Shown: positions 43,773 through 51,724 of the stretch, piece after piece
Position numbering within the stretch: position 1 is the first letter of the stretch
Layout: each line of letters begins with the position of its first letter
Assembly (NCBI GenBank): GCA_035647815.1
Contig: DASRMR010000029.1
Coordinates: 11,824 to 75,823 of the forward strand
DNA length: 64,000 nt
Reading direction: 5' to 3'
DNA from: JAAYRQ01 sp035647815
Lineage (GTDB): Bacteria > Bacillota > Syntrophomonadia > Syntrophomonadales > Syntrophomonadaceae
The notes under the pieces: model-generated
Told to the model about the DNA's origin: nothing
What the model saw: only the letters and a program-made list of their open reading frames with translations
The model's database searches: none
Translations under genes and position numbers: made by a program

Positions 43773-44609
43773 ATGGAAGTAGCGTACAGTTTAGTAGGCA
43801 GTTATCTTTTACTTGGAACTGCTATTGGTCTGATAATATGGTTTACAGCGGCTCGTCTTTATCAAAATGACGAATTAAAGCCGGTCAGTAAAAAGATAAT
43901 ATTAGTAGCAATAGTTCTCGCGGTTGCTGGAGTTATACTGGCAATGCTTCATCTAGGAAAAGTCGAAAGATTTTTCTATTTATTACTAAATCCTTCCTCA
44001 TGGTTAGCTCGAGAAGGACTTTTTGCTGGTGCTTTTACTGGTGGGATAATTCTTTATTTTATCTTGATTAGAAATAAAGTTGAACAGCTAGAGAAATTTG
44101 ATATTTTACTTTATATTAATGTGTTTACTGGTTTTTGTACATTAGTAAGCATGGGCATGATTTATGCTTCAGCTAGTGCAGTTCCAGCTTGGAATAGCAT
44201 ATGGAGTGTTTTAGTAAATGTTAGTTCGGGACTTCTTTTAGGCGGTTTACTCTTTATGTTTTTGATTAAAGAACATTTTAATTTTGATTATCAGAAAATA
44301 TTGGGCAAAGGAATTCTAGTTTTGGCGATTGTTACTTTGCTTATTAATGTGGCTAATGAAGTGCAGGTATGGATGGCGTTATCGGCTATAGCTGCACAGG
44401 GTGGAGAAGTGCCCGCCATATTGCTCAGTTCTTTGCTACATATTCTGGTGGGCTTTTTAGTTCCCTTGTATTTGATTATTTTATTTATCAGACAAAAGGA
44501 GACCAAGCCAACTATATATTTAACTGTAGCATTTGTTTTTGTAATTTTAGGTGAAATTACAGGTAAGATAATGCATTTTATAGCCGGAGTTAAGGCACCA
44601 TTTATTTAA
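43773..44609 (+). CDS. DmsC-type membrane anchor / quinol-interacting subunit
   Basis: 278 residues with eight predicted helices. The segment AMLHLGKVERFFYLLLNPSSWLAREGLFAGAFTGG matches the DmsC family loop, in which the histidine helps quinol binding. It anchors the Mo/Fe-S dimer and links it to the menaquinone pool. It starts 15 nt after the Fe-S gene. Confidence 0.9.
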   Translation: MEVAYSLVGSYLLLGTAIGLIIWFTAARLYQNDELKPVSKKIILVAIVLAVAGVILAMLHLGKVERFFYLLLNPSSWLAREGLFAGAFTGGIILYFILIRNKVEQLEKFDILLYINVFTGFCTLVSMGMIYASASAVPAWNSIWSVLVNVSSGLLLGGLLFMFLIKEHFNFDYQKILGKGILVLAIVTLLINVANEVQVWMALSAIAAQGGEVPAILLSSLLHILVGFLVPLYLIILFIRQKETKPTIYLTVAFVFVILGEITGKIMHFIAGVKAPFI

Positions 44610-44621
44610 ATCATTAAGGAG

Positions 44622-45182
44622 GTGAAAAAGATGGCTCAAGAACGCTATGAATTGCTATCTTTGGCTTTATCCTACCCTAGCCAGGAACTAATGGATCTTA
44701 TTGAAAAACGTACATTCGACAAAGTATTTAATGAAGTTGCCCCTTTTACTGGCAGTTTAGAAGACTTAGAGGTAGAATATTGTCGTCTCTTTGTTGGTCC
44801 TGCCCATGTGGAAGTGCCTCCATACGAATCAGTATATCGTGGACACGGTAATAGTATGCAAAAAGGTAATGTCAAAGGGTCAGCCTCAATACAAGTAGCA
44901 GAAGTTTATCGAAAAGCTGGACTTACCCTTAATCAGGAATTCACCGATCTACCTGATCATATTGCAGTAGAGACATTATTCATTGCCTACTTGGAGTCTA
45001 TGAAAGTGGTTTCGCCTGATGAAGGCTTTGATGAGATACAAAATCAATTCGTCAAAAACCATTTGGTGCAATGGGCACCTGTATTTGCAGATGATGTTAT
45101 TAAAAAGACTCGCAATCCTTGGTATTCTTATATTGCAAGTTTGTTGACGGATATTGTTATAGAACAGTTGAGGGTAGAATAA
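44622..45182 (+). CDS. TorD/DmsD-family molybdoenzyme assembly chaperone
   Basis: 186 residues, all-helical. The family motif EYCRLFVGPAHVEVPPYESVYRG is complete, followed by the Y-x3-G-L region VYRKAGLTLNQEFTDLPDHIAVETLFIAYL. It binds the Tat signal or apo-enzyme while the Mo cofactor is inserted. AAGGAGGTG precedes the ATG. It closes the molybdoenzyme operon and is followed by a terminator. Confidence 0.93.
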   Translation: MKKMAQERYELLSLALSYPSQELMDLIEKRTFDKVFNEVAPFTGSLEDLEVEYCRLFVGPAHVEVPPYESVYRGHGNSMQKGNVKGSASIQVAEVYRKAGLTLNQEFTDLPDHIAVETLFIAYLESMKVVSPDEGFDEIQNQFVKNHLVQWAPVFADDVIKKTRNPWYSYIASLLTDIVIEQLRVE

Positions 45183-45222
45183 TAAGATTTTAATCGAATT
45201 CATAAAAATTGATGACAGTTAT

Positions 45223-45258
45223 CTAAAGTTTAGAGGGAGTACTCCCTCTAAACTTTTT
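45223..45258 (+). terminator. Intrinsic terminator closing the molybdoenzyme operon
   Basis: AAAGTTTAGAGGGAGT pairs with ACTCCCTCTAAACTTT and is followed by further Ts. It lies 5 bp before the right direct repeat. Confidence 0.88.
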
Positions 45259-45262
45259 CACT

Positions 45263-45312
45263 ATTCATAAGCCTAAACCTGAATCGGTATAATATAAAAA
45301 TACACCATAAAA
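45263..45312. repeat. 50-bp direct repeat, right copy (3' end of hemolysin III gene)
   Basis: It differs from the left copy at 34347 by one base (C for A at position 16). It overlaps the last codons and stop of the intact hemolysin III gene, encoding YIIPIQV. Confidence 0.92.
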
Positions 45313-45926
45313 TAGTGACTTAAGGTTCCTAGAACGATAAAAACATGAAATATTCCGTGGAATCCGATAGTTTTAGGGAAGAAGTTGAATGATTTTGTGG
45401 CATATATAATTCCTCCGATGGTATAAGCGAGGCCTCCCAAAAAGAGTAATAACATTGCTTCTAAGGGGAGGCTTTTTATTAGTTTGGCAAATGGTATTAC
45501 AGCTAGCCAGCCTAAGGCTATATAAAAGATAGTCGATATTATACGAGGTAAATTCATAAACCAAATTTTCATACTTATCCCTACAAGTGCTAATACCCAA
45601 ACAGAGATTAACATAGTTATTCTCCATGCCCCTTCTAATCCAAAGTAAAGGATAGGGGTATAAGATCCGGCAATAAGTAAGAAGATTGCAATATGATCAA
45701 GCTTACGTAGAACTAATTCCTTTTCCGGGGTAGTTTTAACCCAATGATAAACTGAACTAGCTCCATATAATAGGATTATGCTAACCCCAAAAATAGTAGT
45801 AGTTACTAACATAGAGGGATTATGCTTAGACTCTAATATTAAAAAAACTAAACCAACTATTCCTGCTATTAATGCAATGAAGTGTGTCCAAGTATTTACA
45901 GGCTCTTTCATTTTTAGAAAATTCAT
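45273..45926 (-). CDS. Hemolysin III / PAQR-family membrane protein (TrhA-like)
   Basis: 217 residues with seven helices. Hallmarks are EPVNTWTHFIALIAGIVGL at the start (conserved His), SSVYHWV, KLDHIAIFLLIAGSYTP and the late FHGIFHVFIVLGTLSHYFMVYFY; the histidines form the family metal site. Bacterial relatives affect membrane lipid homeostasis. Its 3' end is the target sequence duplicated at 34347, so it is the presumed integration site of the neighbouring island. Confidence 0.93.
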   Translation of the reverse strand: MNFLKMKEPVNTWTHFIALIAGIVGLVFLILESKHNPSMLVTTTIFGVSIILLYGASSVYHWVKTTPEKELVLRKLDHIAIFLLIAGSYTPILYFGLEGAWRITMLISVWVLALVGISMKIWFMNLPRIISTIFYIALGWLAVIPFAKLIKSLPLEAMLLLFLGGLAYTIGGIIYATKSFNFFPKTIGFHGIFHVFIVLGTLSHYFMVYFYIIPIQV

Positions 45927-46167
45927 CTTAGTTTCCTTTCTAATCCGTAAAGACCAACTTGTAAATAATATCGTATAATTTTAATACAATACTTCAAGTA
46001 TAATATATTTGCAGTAAAGATTCTTTTTTTGTTTCATCATTTTATCAGAAAATTACAAGGATCCTGACAATATTAGGTAAAATACTCTGATAAGGCTTTT
46101 TTGCTCTTATGTTAAAATAGATTAAATGTTGTAGAAAAACGCAATTTAAACAGTAAAAGGAGAAATA

Positions 46168-47997
46168 ATGTTTTTACCTATAAATAAAAGTGATGTAAAT
46201 AAACGAGGCTGGGATGAATTAGATATTATAATTGTTAGTGGTGATGCTTATGTTGACCATCCAGCTTGGGCAGCAGCGGTATTAGGTAGGCTTCTAGAAA
46301 ACCAGGGCTTTCGCATAGGAATAATTCCTCAACCAGACTGGAAAAGCATAGATGATTTTAAATCTTTAGGTAAACCACGATTGTTTTTTGCTGTTGCTGC
46401 AGGTAATGTAGATTCTTTAGTTAGCCATTATTCAGCAGAGAAGAATCCTCGTAGACATGATGCATATTCACCTGGGGGTATAGCAGGTCTGCGTCCAGAT
46501 CGGGCGACTATTGTATATAGTAATAGAATAAAAGAAGCTTATCCCCAAACTCCTATATTAATCGGGGGAGTAGAAGCGAGTCTAAGAAGATTAGCCCATT
46601 ATGATTATTGGAGTGATCAGGTAAGGAACTCCATTTTAATCGATAGTCGGGCAGACCTATTAGTTTATGGTATGGGAGAATATATTTTAAGTGAAATTGC
46701 AAAAAGGGCAGCTGATGGCGAAGAATTAGCTTCTATGCATGACATACGGGGAACCTGCTATGTAACGAGAGAAATCGTAGCAGATAGTATTTTACTTCCC
46801 TCAGTTGATAAGCTAAGAGATGACCCCCAAGCTTTTGCGGATATGACTAAAACTATATACCAATCTATAAACCCCTATAATGCTAAGACCCTAGCGCAAC
46901 CATATGGCAACCGTTTTATAGTGCAAAACTTGCCAGCTTACCCTTTGACTTCCGAACAACTGGATAAAGTATATGAACTTCCATATATGCGCAAGGCTCA
47001 TCCTATATATGACAAAGCTGGGGGGATTCCCGGACTAGAAAGTGTGCAATTTTCTGTTGTTACTCACCGGGGATGTTTTGGGGGTTGTTCATTTTGCTCC
47101 CTGGCACTTCATCAAGGTAAATTTATTCAAAGTCGCAGTCAAGATTCGATTATTAAGGAAGCACATCATTTAACACTTCATCCTGATTTCAAAGGGACTA
47201 TCCCCGATGTAGGTGGGCCATCAGCGAACATGTATGAACTAAGTGGTCAAGATGCTAGTCAGTGCGAATCTTGTAGGCGTAATAGTTGTATTTATCCAAA
47301 TATATGCAAAAATCTAAATACAGACCATTCCTCTTCAGTAGATTTATGGCAAGAATTACGCCAGATAAAGCAAGTTAAAAATATTTTCATAGCTTCTGGA
47401 GTAAGGTATGATCTGCTTTTAAAAGACACTTCTCAAAAGTATCTGCGAGATCTTTGTCAGTATCATGTTGGTGGTCAATTAAAAATAGCACCTGAACATA
47501 TTAATGATTATGTGGCCGGACTCATGAATAAACCAGGCAGATCCGAATATGTTGAATTTACCCAGAAATTTAAACGAATTAATCAAGAGCTAGGAAAAGA
47601 GCAGTATCTAATACCATATTTTATAGCTGCTCATCCAGGTTGTAGTTCCCGAGATATGCTACAACTGGCAGAATTTATTAGGGATCATCTGCAATATTAT
47701 CCGGAACAGGTGCAAAACTTTACCCCAACTCCTATGACTATTTCAACTTGTATGTATTACACGGGGCTAAACCCTATGAATGGTAAGAAAGTTTCTGTGC
47801 CTAAGGGGAGGAAAATTAGAAGTAAACAACGAGCCCTTTTACAATATAGAAATCCGAGTAATTATGATTTAGTCTATGAAGCGTTACAAGAACTTAAAAG
47901 AGAAGATTTAATCGGTAAAGGTAGAAGATCATTGATACAAAATAGGACACCAAAAGTAGCGAAAGGGACTAAGAAAAAAAAGCGAAACCCTCGATAA
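46168..47997 (+). CDS. YgiQ-family radical SAM protein
   Basis: 609 residues. The N-terminal domain begins DIIIVSGDAYVDHPAWAAAVLGRLLENQGF. The radical SAM cluster motif is CFGGCSFCSLALHQG (CxxxCxxC), and the extra Cys cluster CESCRRNSC...CKN matches the family. The C-terminal section has PFTPTPMTISTCMYYTGLNP-like residues (NFTPTPMT...) and a basic tail. Enzymatic function is unknown though the family is very conserved. AAAGGAG precedes the ATG. Confidence 0.93.
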   Translation: MFLPINKSDVNKRGWDELDIIIVSGDAYVDHPAWAAAVLGRLLENQGFRIGIIPQPDWKSIDDFKSLGKPRLFFAVAAGNVDSLVSHYSAEKNPRRHDAYSPGGIAGLRPDRATIVYSNRIKEAYPQTPILIGGVEASLRRLAHYDYWSDQVRNSILIDSRADLLVYGMGEYILSEIAKRAADGEELASMHDIRGTCYVTREIVADSILLPSVDKLRDDPQAFADMTKTIYQSINPYNAKTLAQPYGNRFIVQNLPAYPLTSEQLDKVYELPYMRKAHPIYDKAGGIPGLESVQFSVVTHRGCFGGCSFCSLALHQGKFIQSRSQDSIIKEAHHLTLHPDFKGTIPDVGGPSANMYELSGQDASQCESCRRNSCIYPNICKNLNTDHSSSVDLWQELRQIKQVKNIFIASGVRYDLLLKDTSQKYLRDLCQYHVGGQLKIAPEHINDYVAGLMNKPGRSEYVEFTQKFKRINQELGKEQYLIPYFIAAHPGCSSRDMLQLAEFIRDHLQYYPEQVQNFTPTPMTISTCMYYTGLNPMNGKKVSVPKGRKIRSKQRALLQYRNPSNYDLVYEALQELKREDLIGKGRRSLIQNRTPKVAKGTKKKKRNPR

Positions 47998-48147
47998 AAT
48001 ATTAATCGACAATTTTTTCAATTGCTTAATTTCCTCCTACAACTTATACTAACCATGTACTAATAGACATTAAATTAAATATTAGCATAACTTCGAAGAT
48101 GTTTTATTGATAAATGCTGAAATTAAGATAGGGGAGGCGAGTATGGT

Positions 48148-48741
48148 ATGGGTTGGTTAGGCAGATTGTTATTTAAATTAGTCGGTTGGAAAGCTGAGGG
48201 AGAAATACCACCAGAAATTAAAAAATGTATTATAGTAGCAGCTCCGCATACCAGTAATTGGGATTTTTTCTATGCATTATTTGCATTCTATATTTTAGAT
48301 TTTAAGGCGAAATATTTAATCAAGAGTAATTGGATGGTTTTCCCGTTAAATATATTTTTCAAACTTACTGGAGCTATAGGCGTAGAGCGTAAAGTAAAAG
48401 GTAATGGTTTAGTAGACGGGATAGTCAAGAAGATAGAGAAAATGGAGCGAGTATCTATTGTTATAGCACCAGAAGGTACTCGTAAAACTGTTACTAGATG
48501 GAAAACGGGCTTTTATAATTTGGCCTTAAAAGCTGAATTACCCTTAGTATTGGCTTATCTTGATTATGATAAAAAGACTGCAGGAGTTGGGCTAGTAATT
48601 CATCCTACTGGCGATTACTATAAAGACATGTTGCAAATTCAGAATTTTTATAAAAATATAACTCCTAAGCATCCTGAAACTTATACTGTCGATATATTAC
48701 AAGGACTAGAAGTAACTAAAAAAACAATTCCGGAATTATAG
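48148..48741 (+). CDS. PlsC-like 1-acyl-glycerol-3-phosphate acyltransferase
   Basis: 197 residues. The acyltransferase H-x4-D-like block is APHTSNWDFFYALF, with KSNWMVFPLN and the phosphate-binding block IAPEGTRKTVTRWKTGFY. It would transfer acyl chains to a lysophospholipid or related acceptor at the membrane. It is shorter than classical PlsC, but matches the small subgroup. GGGGAGG lies upstream. It is monocistronic and ends in a terminator. Confidence 0.88.
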   Translation: MGWLGRLLFKLVGWKAEGEIPPEIKKCIIVAAPHTSNWDFFYALFAFYILDFKAKYLIKSNWMVFPLNIFFKLTGAIGVERKVKGNGLVDGIVKKIEKMERVSIVIAPEGTRKTVTRWKTGFYNLALKAELPLVLAYLDYDKKTAGVGLVIHPTGDYYKDMLQIQNFYKNITPKHPETYTVDILQGLEVTKKTIPEL

Positions 48742-48774
48742 AGCAGTAGAATAAAATTAGTCATTAAATATACA

Positions 48775-48819
48775 AGAGTCACTAGATATGTGGAATCATA
48801 TTTAGTGACTCTTTTTTAG
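48775..48819 (+). terminator. Intrinsic terminator
   Basis: AGAGTCACTA pairs with TAGTGACTCT around an AT-rich loop and runs into TTTTT. Confidence 0.85.
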
Positions 48820-48922
48820 TGTTGCTAGAAAATTATGGGGTATTAGGACATTATGTATTAAAATTAAACAATAGAGGAGGGATATTGTATAATTAGAAAA
48901 AAGAAATTGATGGAGGGGAAAG

Positions 48923-49864
48923 ATGAAAAAATTAATTATCAGTTTATTACTCATTGTTAGTAGTCTAACATTTTTAGGTTGTGCCCAGGAGCAGGGGACT
49001 CCTGTGCCAGAACAAAAGACTATACATATAGGTGTAATGCCTGATGTGGAGTCTATTCCATTTATAATTGCTGAGAAGAACGGCTATTTTGAAAAGGAAA
49101 ATGTTCAAGTAAAAATAGAACATTTTAAAAGTGCCCAAGATAGAGATAGTGCTTTACAAAGCGGACAATTAGATGGGGTAGTTACTGATGTATTAGCAGT
49201 AGTTTTTGCTAATGAAGGTGGATTTGAACTTAAAATTATCGCTAAAAATGATGGCAATATTGAATTGATGGCTGGAGCAGATGCAGGTATTAATTCTATG
49301 AATGATTTACTTGGGAAGAGTGTTGGGCTTTCAACTAATACAATAATGGAATACACTGTAGATAAAATGCTAGAAACAAAACAATTAACCTCAGATGATA
49401 TTAAGAAGCAAGCAATTCCACAATTGCCTACTAGATTAGAGATGTTGCAAGAAGGAAAAATTGATATGGCAATTCTTCCAGATCCTTTAGCAAGTCTGGC
49501 TATAAAAAATGGTGCAAAATCGTTAATTAGCACTGACCAACTAGGTAATAAAGCAGGTGCAATTGCATTTACGAAGAAAACCTTACGGGATAACGAAGAG
49601 GAAGTAAAAGCTATCTTTAGGGCGTACAATGAAGCCGTAGAATATCTGCAAAATGAACCACTAGCAGATTATATTGATTTCCTAATAGAAAAGCAAGGTT
49701 TTCCTGCTACAGTCAAGGACATTCTAGAATTACCCGAGTATACAAAGGCTGTAGAACCTAATCCAGAAATTATAGCCGATGTTGTACAATGGATGAAAGC
49801 CAAGGAACTTATTAAACAAGATTATAAATATGAAGATTTAGTTGATGATAAGATTTTGAGGTAA
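48923..49864 (+). CDS. ABC importer substrate-binding lipoprotein, NitT/TauT (SsuA/ThiY-like) type
   Basis: 313 residues. A lipoprotein signal ends in LTFLGC. The binding fold shows IHIGVMPDVESIPFIIAEKNGYFEKENV, then a DSALQSGQLDGVVTD segment and GKSVGLSTNTIMEYTVDKML, typical of the NMT1/sulfonate/taurine type. Ligand cannot be fixed; candidates are sulfonates, nitrate or thiamine precursors. It is followed 7 nt later by its ATPase gene. Confidence 0.9.
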   Translation: MKKLIISLLLIVSSLTFLGCAQEQGTPVPEQKTIHIGVMPDVESIPFIIAEKNGYFEKENVQVKIEHFKSAQDRDSALQSGQLDGVVTDVLAVVFANEGGFELKIIAKNDGNIELMAGADAGINSMNDLLGKSVGLSTNTIMEYTVDKMLETKQLTSDDIKKQAIPQLPTRLEMLQEGKIDMAILPDPLASLAIKNGAKSLISTDQLGNKAGAIAFTKKTLRDNEEEVKAIFRAYNEAVEYLQNEPLADYIDFLIEKQGFPATVKDILELPEYTKAVEPNPEIIADVVQWMKAKELIKQDYKYEDLVDDKILR

Positions 49865-49871
49865 TATAAAA

Positions 49872-50612
49872 GTGATAATAATTGAAGATTTATCTGTAAC
49901 CTATCCTGGGAAAAATCAGGATATAGTCGCAATTGACAACTTAAATATAAAAGTAAAATCAGGGGATATATATACTGTTATAGGGCCTTCCGGTTCCGGT
50001 AAATCAACACTTCTATATGTATTATCCGGCATAATTAAGGATTATACTGGAAGTGTTTTAATAAACGGGACTGCTATTGACCCGCAAAAACAACGCATTG
50101 GCTTAGTCTTACAAAACTATGGGCTATTACCATGGAAAAATGTTTATCAAAATGCTATGTTAGGTGTAAAGATTAAAAAGGGTTCTAAAGTTTTAGATGA
50201 ATATAGTCATTATATTTTAAAACAATTAGGCATAGAAAACCTTTTAGATCGATATCCAAAAGAATTAAGTGGAGGTCAACAACAACGAGTTGCTATAGCG
50301 CGGGCATTTTTATTAAAACCAGATTTATTATTAATGGATGAACCATTCTCGGCTTTAGATGCTATGACTCGAGAAGAAATTCAGGCATTATTTCTAGACA
50401 TTTGGAAACAAAATCGGGTGACTACTATTTTTATAACTCATAGTGTAGATGAAGCACTTTATTTAGGTAATAAAATCGTTGTCTTATCATCTGCACCAGG
50501 TAGAGTTTTAAAAATATTAGACAATCCATGTTTCCAATTAGATAACTTAAGATCTCGAGATGAGTATTATATGATGTCAACTAAAGTCAGGAATATTGTA
50601 GATGAGGGATGA
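49872..50612 (+). CDS. ABC importer ATPase, NitT/TauT type
   Basis: 246 residues. Walker A is GPSGSGKST, the Q-loop is LQNYGLLPWKNV, the signature is LSGGQQQRVAIARAF, Walker B is LLLMDEPFSALD and the switch is His in FITHSVDEAL. The start is GTG. The LLPW after the Q-loop is usual in this transporter class. The 3' end overlaps the permease start by ATGA. Confidence 0.95.
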   Translation: MIIIEDLSVTYPGKNQDIVAIDNLNIKVKSGDIYTVIGPSGSGKSTLLYVLSGIIKDYTGSVLINGTAIDPQKQRIGLVLQNYGLLPWKNVYQNAMLGVKIKKGSKVLDEYSHYILKQLGIENLLDRYPKELSGGQQQRVAIARAFLLKPDLLLMDEPFSALDAMTREEIQALFLDIWKQNRVTTIFITHSVDEALYLGNKIVVLSSAPGRVLKILDNPCFQLDNLRSRDEYYMMSTKVRNIVDEG

Positions 50613-51358
50613 TGAAGGTGTTCTCGCAAGATAAATGGCGTGGGGCTATATATGGTCTTATAATACTAATTATCATATGGTATATCGTTTCCATGTTAGT
50701 AAATTTACCGATTATACCTAATCCGACCATTGTTTTTATTAACCTAATACAAGTATTCAAAGCTAAAATCGCTATCCATGTATTTTATAGCTTAATTAGA
50801 ATTTTGGAAGGGATTGCTATTGCTCTTCTTATCGGTGTTCCGCTTGGCTTACTGATGGGTTATTTTGAAAAATGGGATAAAATCTTATCACCTTTACTTT
50901 ATTTTGCCTATCCAATTCCTAAAATTGCTCTTCTGCCAATAATAATGGTGTTATTCGGGTTGGGAGAAGCTTCTAAGCTTATAATGATTGTTTTGATTAT
51001 CGTTTTTCAAATTATTATTACATCAAGAGATGCAGTTAGAGATATTCCTGATGAAACATTTCATTCACTACAATCGCTAGGTGCTAGCAAGTTACAAATT
51101 ATTTTCGAGATAATAATTCCTGCTACACTATCTGAAATATTAACTTCGACTCGTTTAGCTCTTGGTACAGCTATATCTATACTTTTCTTTACAGAAACTT
51201 TTGGAACAGAATTTGGTATGGGATTTTTCATTATGGATTCTTGGATGCGGATTAATTATCTAGACATGTATTCGGGAATTATCGTGCTTAGTCTTATTGG
51301 ATTCTGCCTTTTTATCATTATAGATATGACTGAAAGGCGACTCTGTTCTTGGAGGTAG
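50609..51358 (+). CDS. ABC importer permease, NitT/TauT type
   Basis: 249 residues with about six helices. The EAA loop that docks the ATPase is SLGASKLQIIFEIIIPATLSEILTSTRLALGTA, ending with the sulfonate/taurine-type tail. The ATG overlaps the ATPase stop. It completes the three-gene importer. Confidence 0.93.
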   Translation: MMKVFSQDKWRGAIYGLIILIIIWYIVSMLVNLPIIPNPTIVFINLIQVFKAKIAIHVFYSLIRILEGIAIALLIGVPLGLLMGYFEKWDKILSPLLYFAYPIPKIALLPIIMVLFGLGEASKLIMIVLIIVFQIIITSRDAVRDIPDETFHSLQSLGASKLQIIFEIIIPATLSEILTSTRLALGTAISILFFTETFGTEFGMGFFIMDSWMRINYLDMYSGIIVLSLIGFCLFIIIDMTERRLCSWR

Positions 51359-51724
51359 TAAATACTTTGTAGTTAGCTTTAGATATAAAGGATTTTTTAT
51401 TTGTTTTGTAGAAGAGGTATATATTGTAATGTGGAATAGTAAGGTTTATTTTGATGGTATAAGTTTTATCTTTAGACAGGAGTGTTTTCAGAATATTCCA
51501 AATTAAGGTTTATGATGGCTGTAACAAATTATTATATGATATAATGTAATAAACATATTTTAACAATAGGGAATGTTATTTAGTTGGTATATTGCGTATT
51601 GGGGGGGGTGTATATTAAAAAAACGCATTTTCTAGTATAAGAAAAACCGGAGAATAATTTTTGAAAAAGAAAAAAATATATAGAATTGAGGGGGACTCAG
51701 TTCTAGAAATTGGGGGAAAAATGA
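51359..51724. other. Intergenic region, 366 bp, no gene seen
   Basis: AT-rich. It holds an imperfect direct repeat (TAAGGTTTATTTTGATGG at 51440 and TAAGGTTTATGATGG at 51504) and an extended -10 promoter-like TGATATAAT (51537-51545). The transcript from there would have a leader of about 170 nt before the acyl-CoA dehydrogenase. No riboswitch class was recognised. Confidence 0.5.
51537..51545 (+). promoter_or_regulatory. Extended -10 element, candidate promoter of the acyl-CoA dehydrogenase gene
   Basis: TGATATAAT is a perfect TATAAT with a TGn extension; no good -35 is visible at 16-18 bp. It lies downstream of the paired TAAGGTTTAT repeats, which could bind a regulator. Confidence 0.45.

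Larger units (their letters stand above)
34347..45312. mobile_element. Putative inserted metabolic island bounded by 50-bp direct repeats
   Basis: A block of about 10.9 kb with only same-strand genes lies between two copies of the 3' end of the hemolysin III gene. It carries hyuA, hyuB, a FadR-type regulator, the LPXTG ORF, and a five-gene DMSO-reductase-type operon. The right copy completes a full-length host gene, as in site-specific integration into gene 3' ends. No integrase or transposase was found inside, so the mechanism is open. Removing the block would place the MATE gene and hemolysin III as tight convergent neighbours. Confidence 0.55.

Noticed and set aside
34347..45312. Island as an insertion sequence or composite transposon
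   Set aside because: No transposase, no terminal inverted repeats, and the flanking direct repeat is too long for a target-site duplication.
49105..49629. 174-codon open frame antisense to the ABC substrate-binding gene
   Set aside because: Composition and lack of a start signal show a shadow of the lipoprotein gene.
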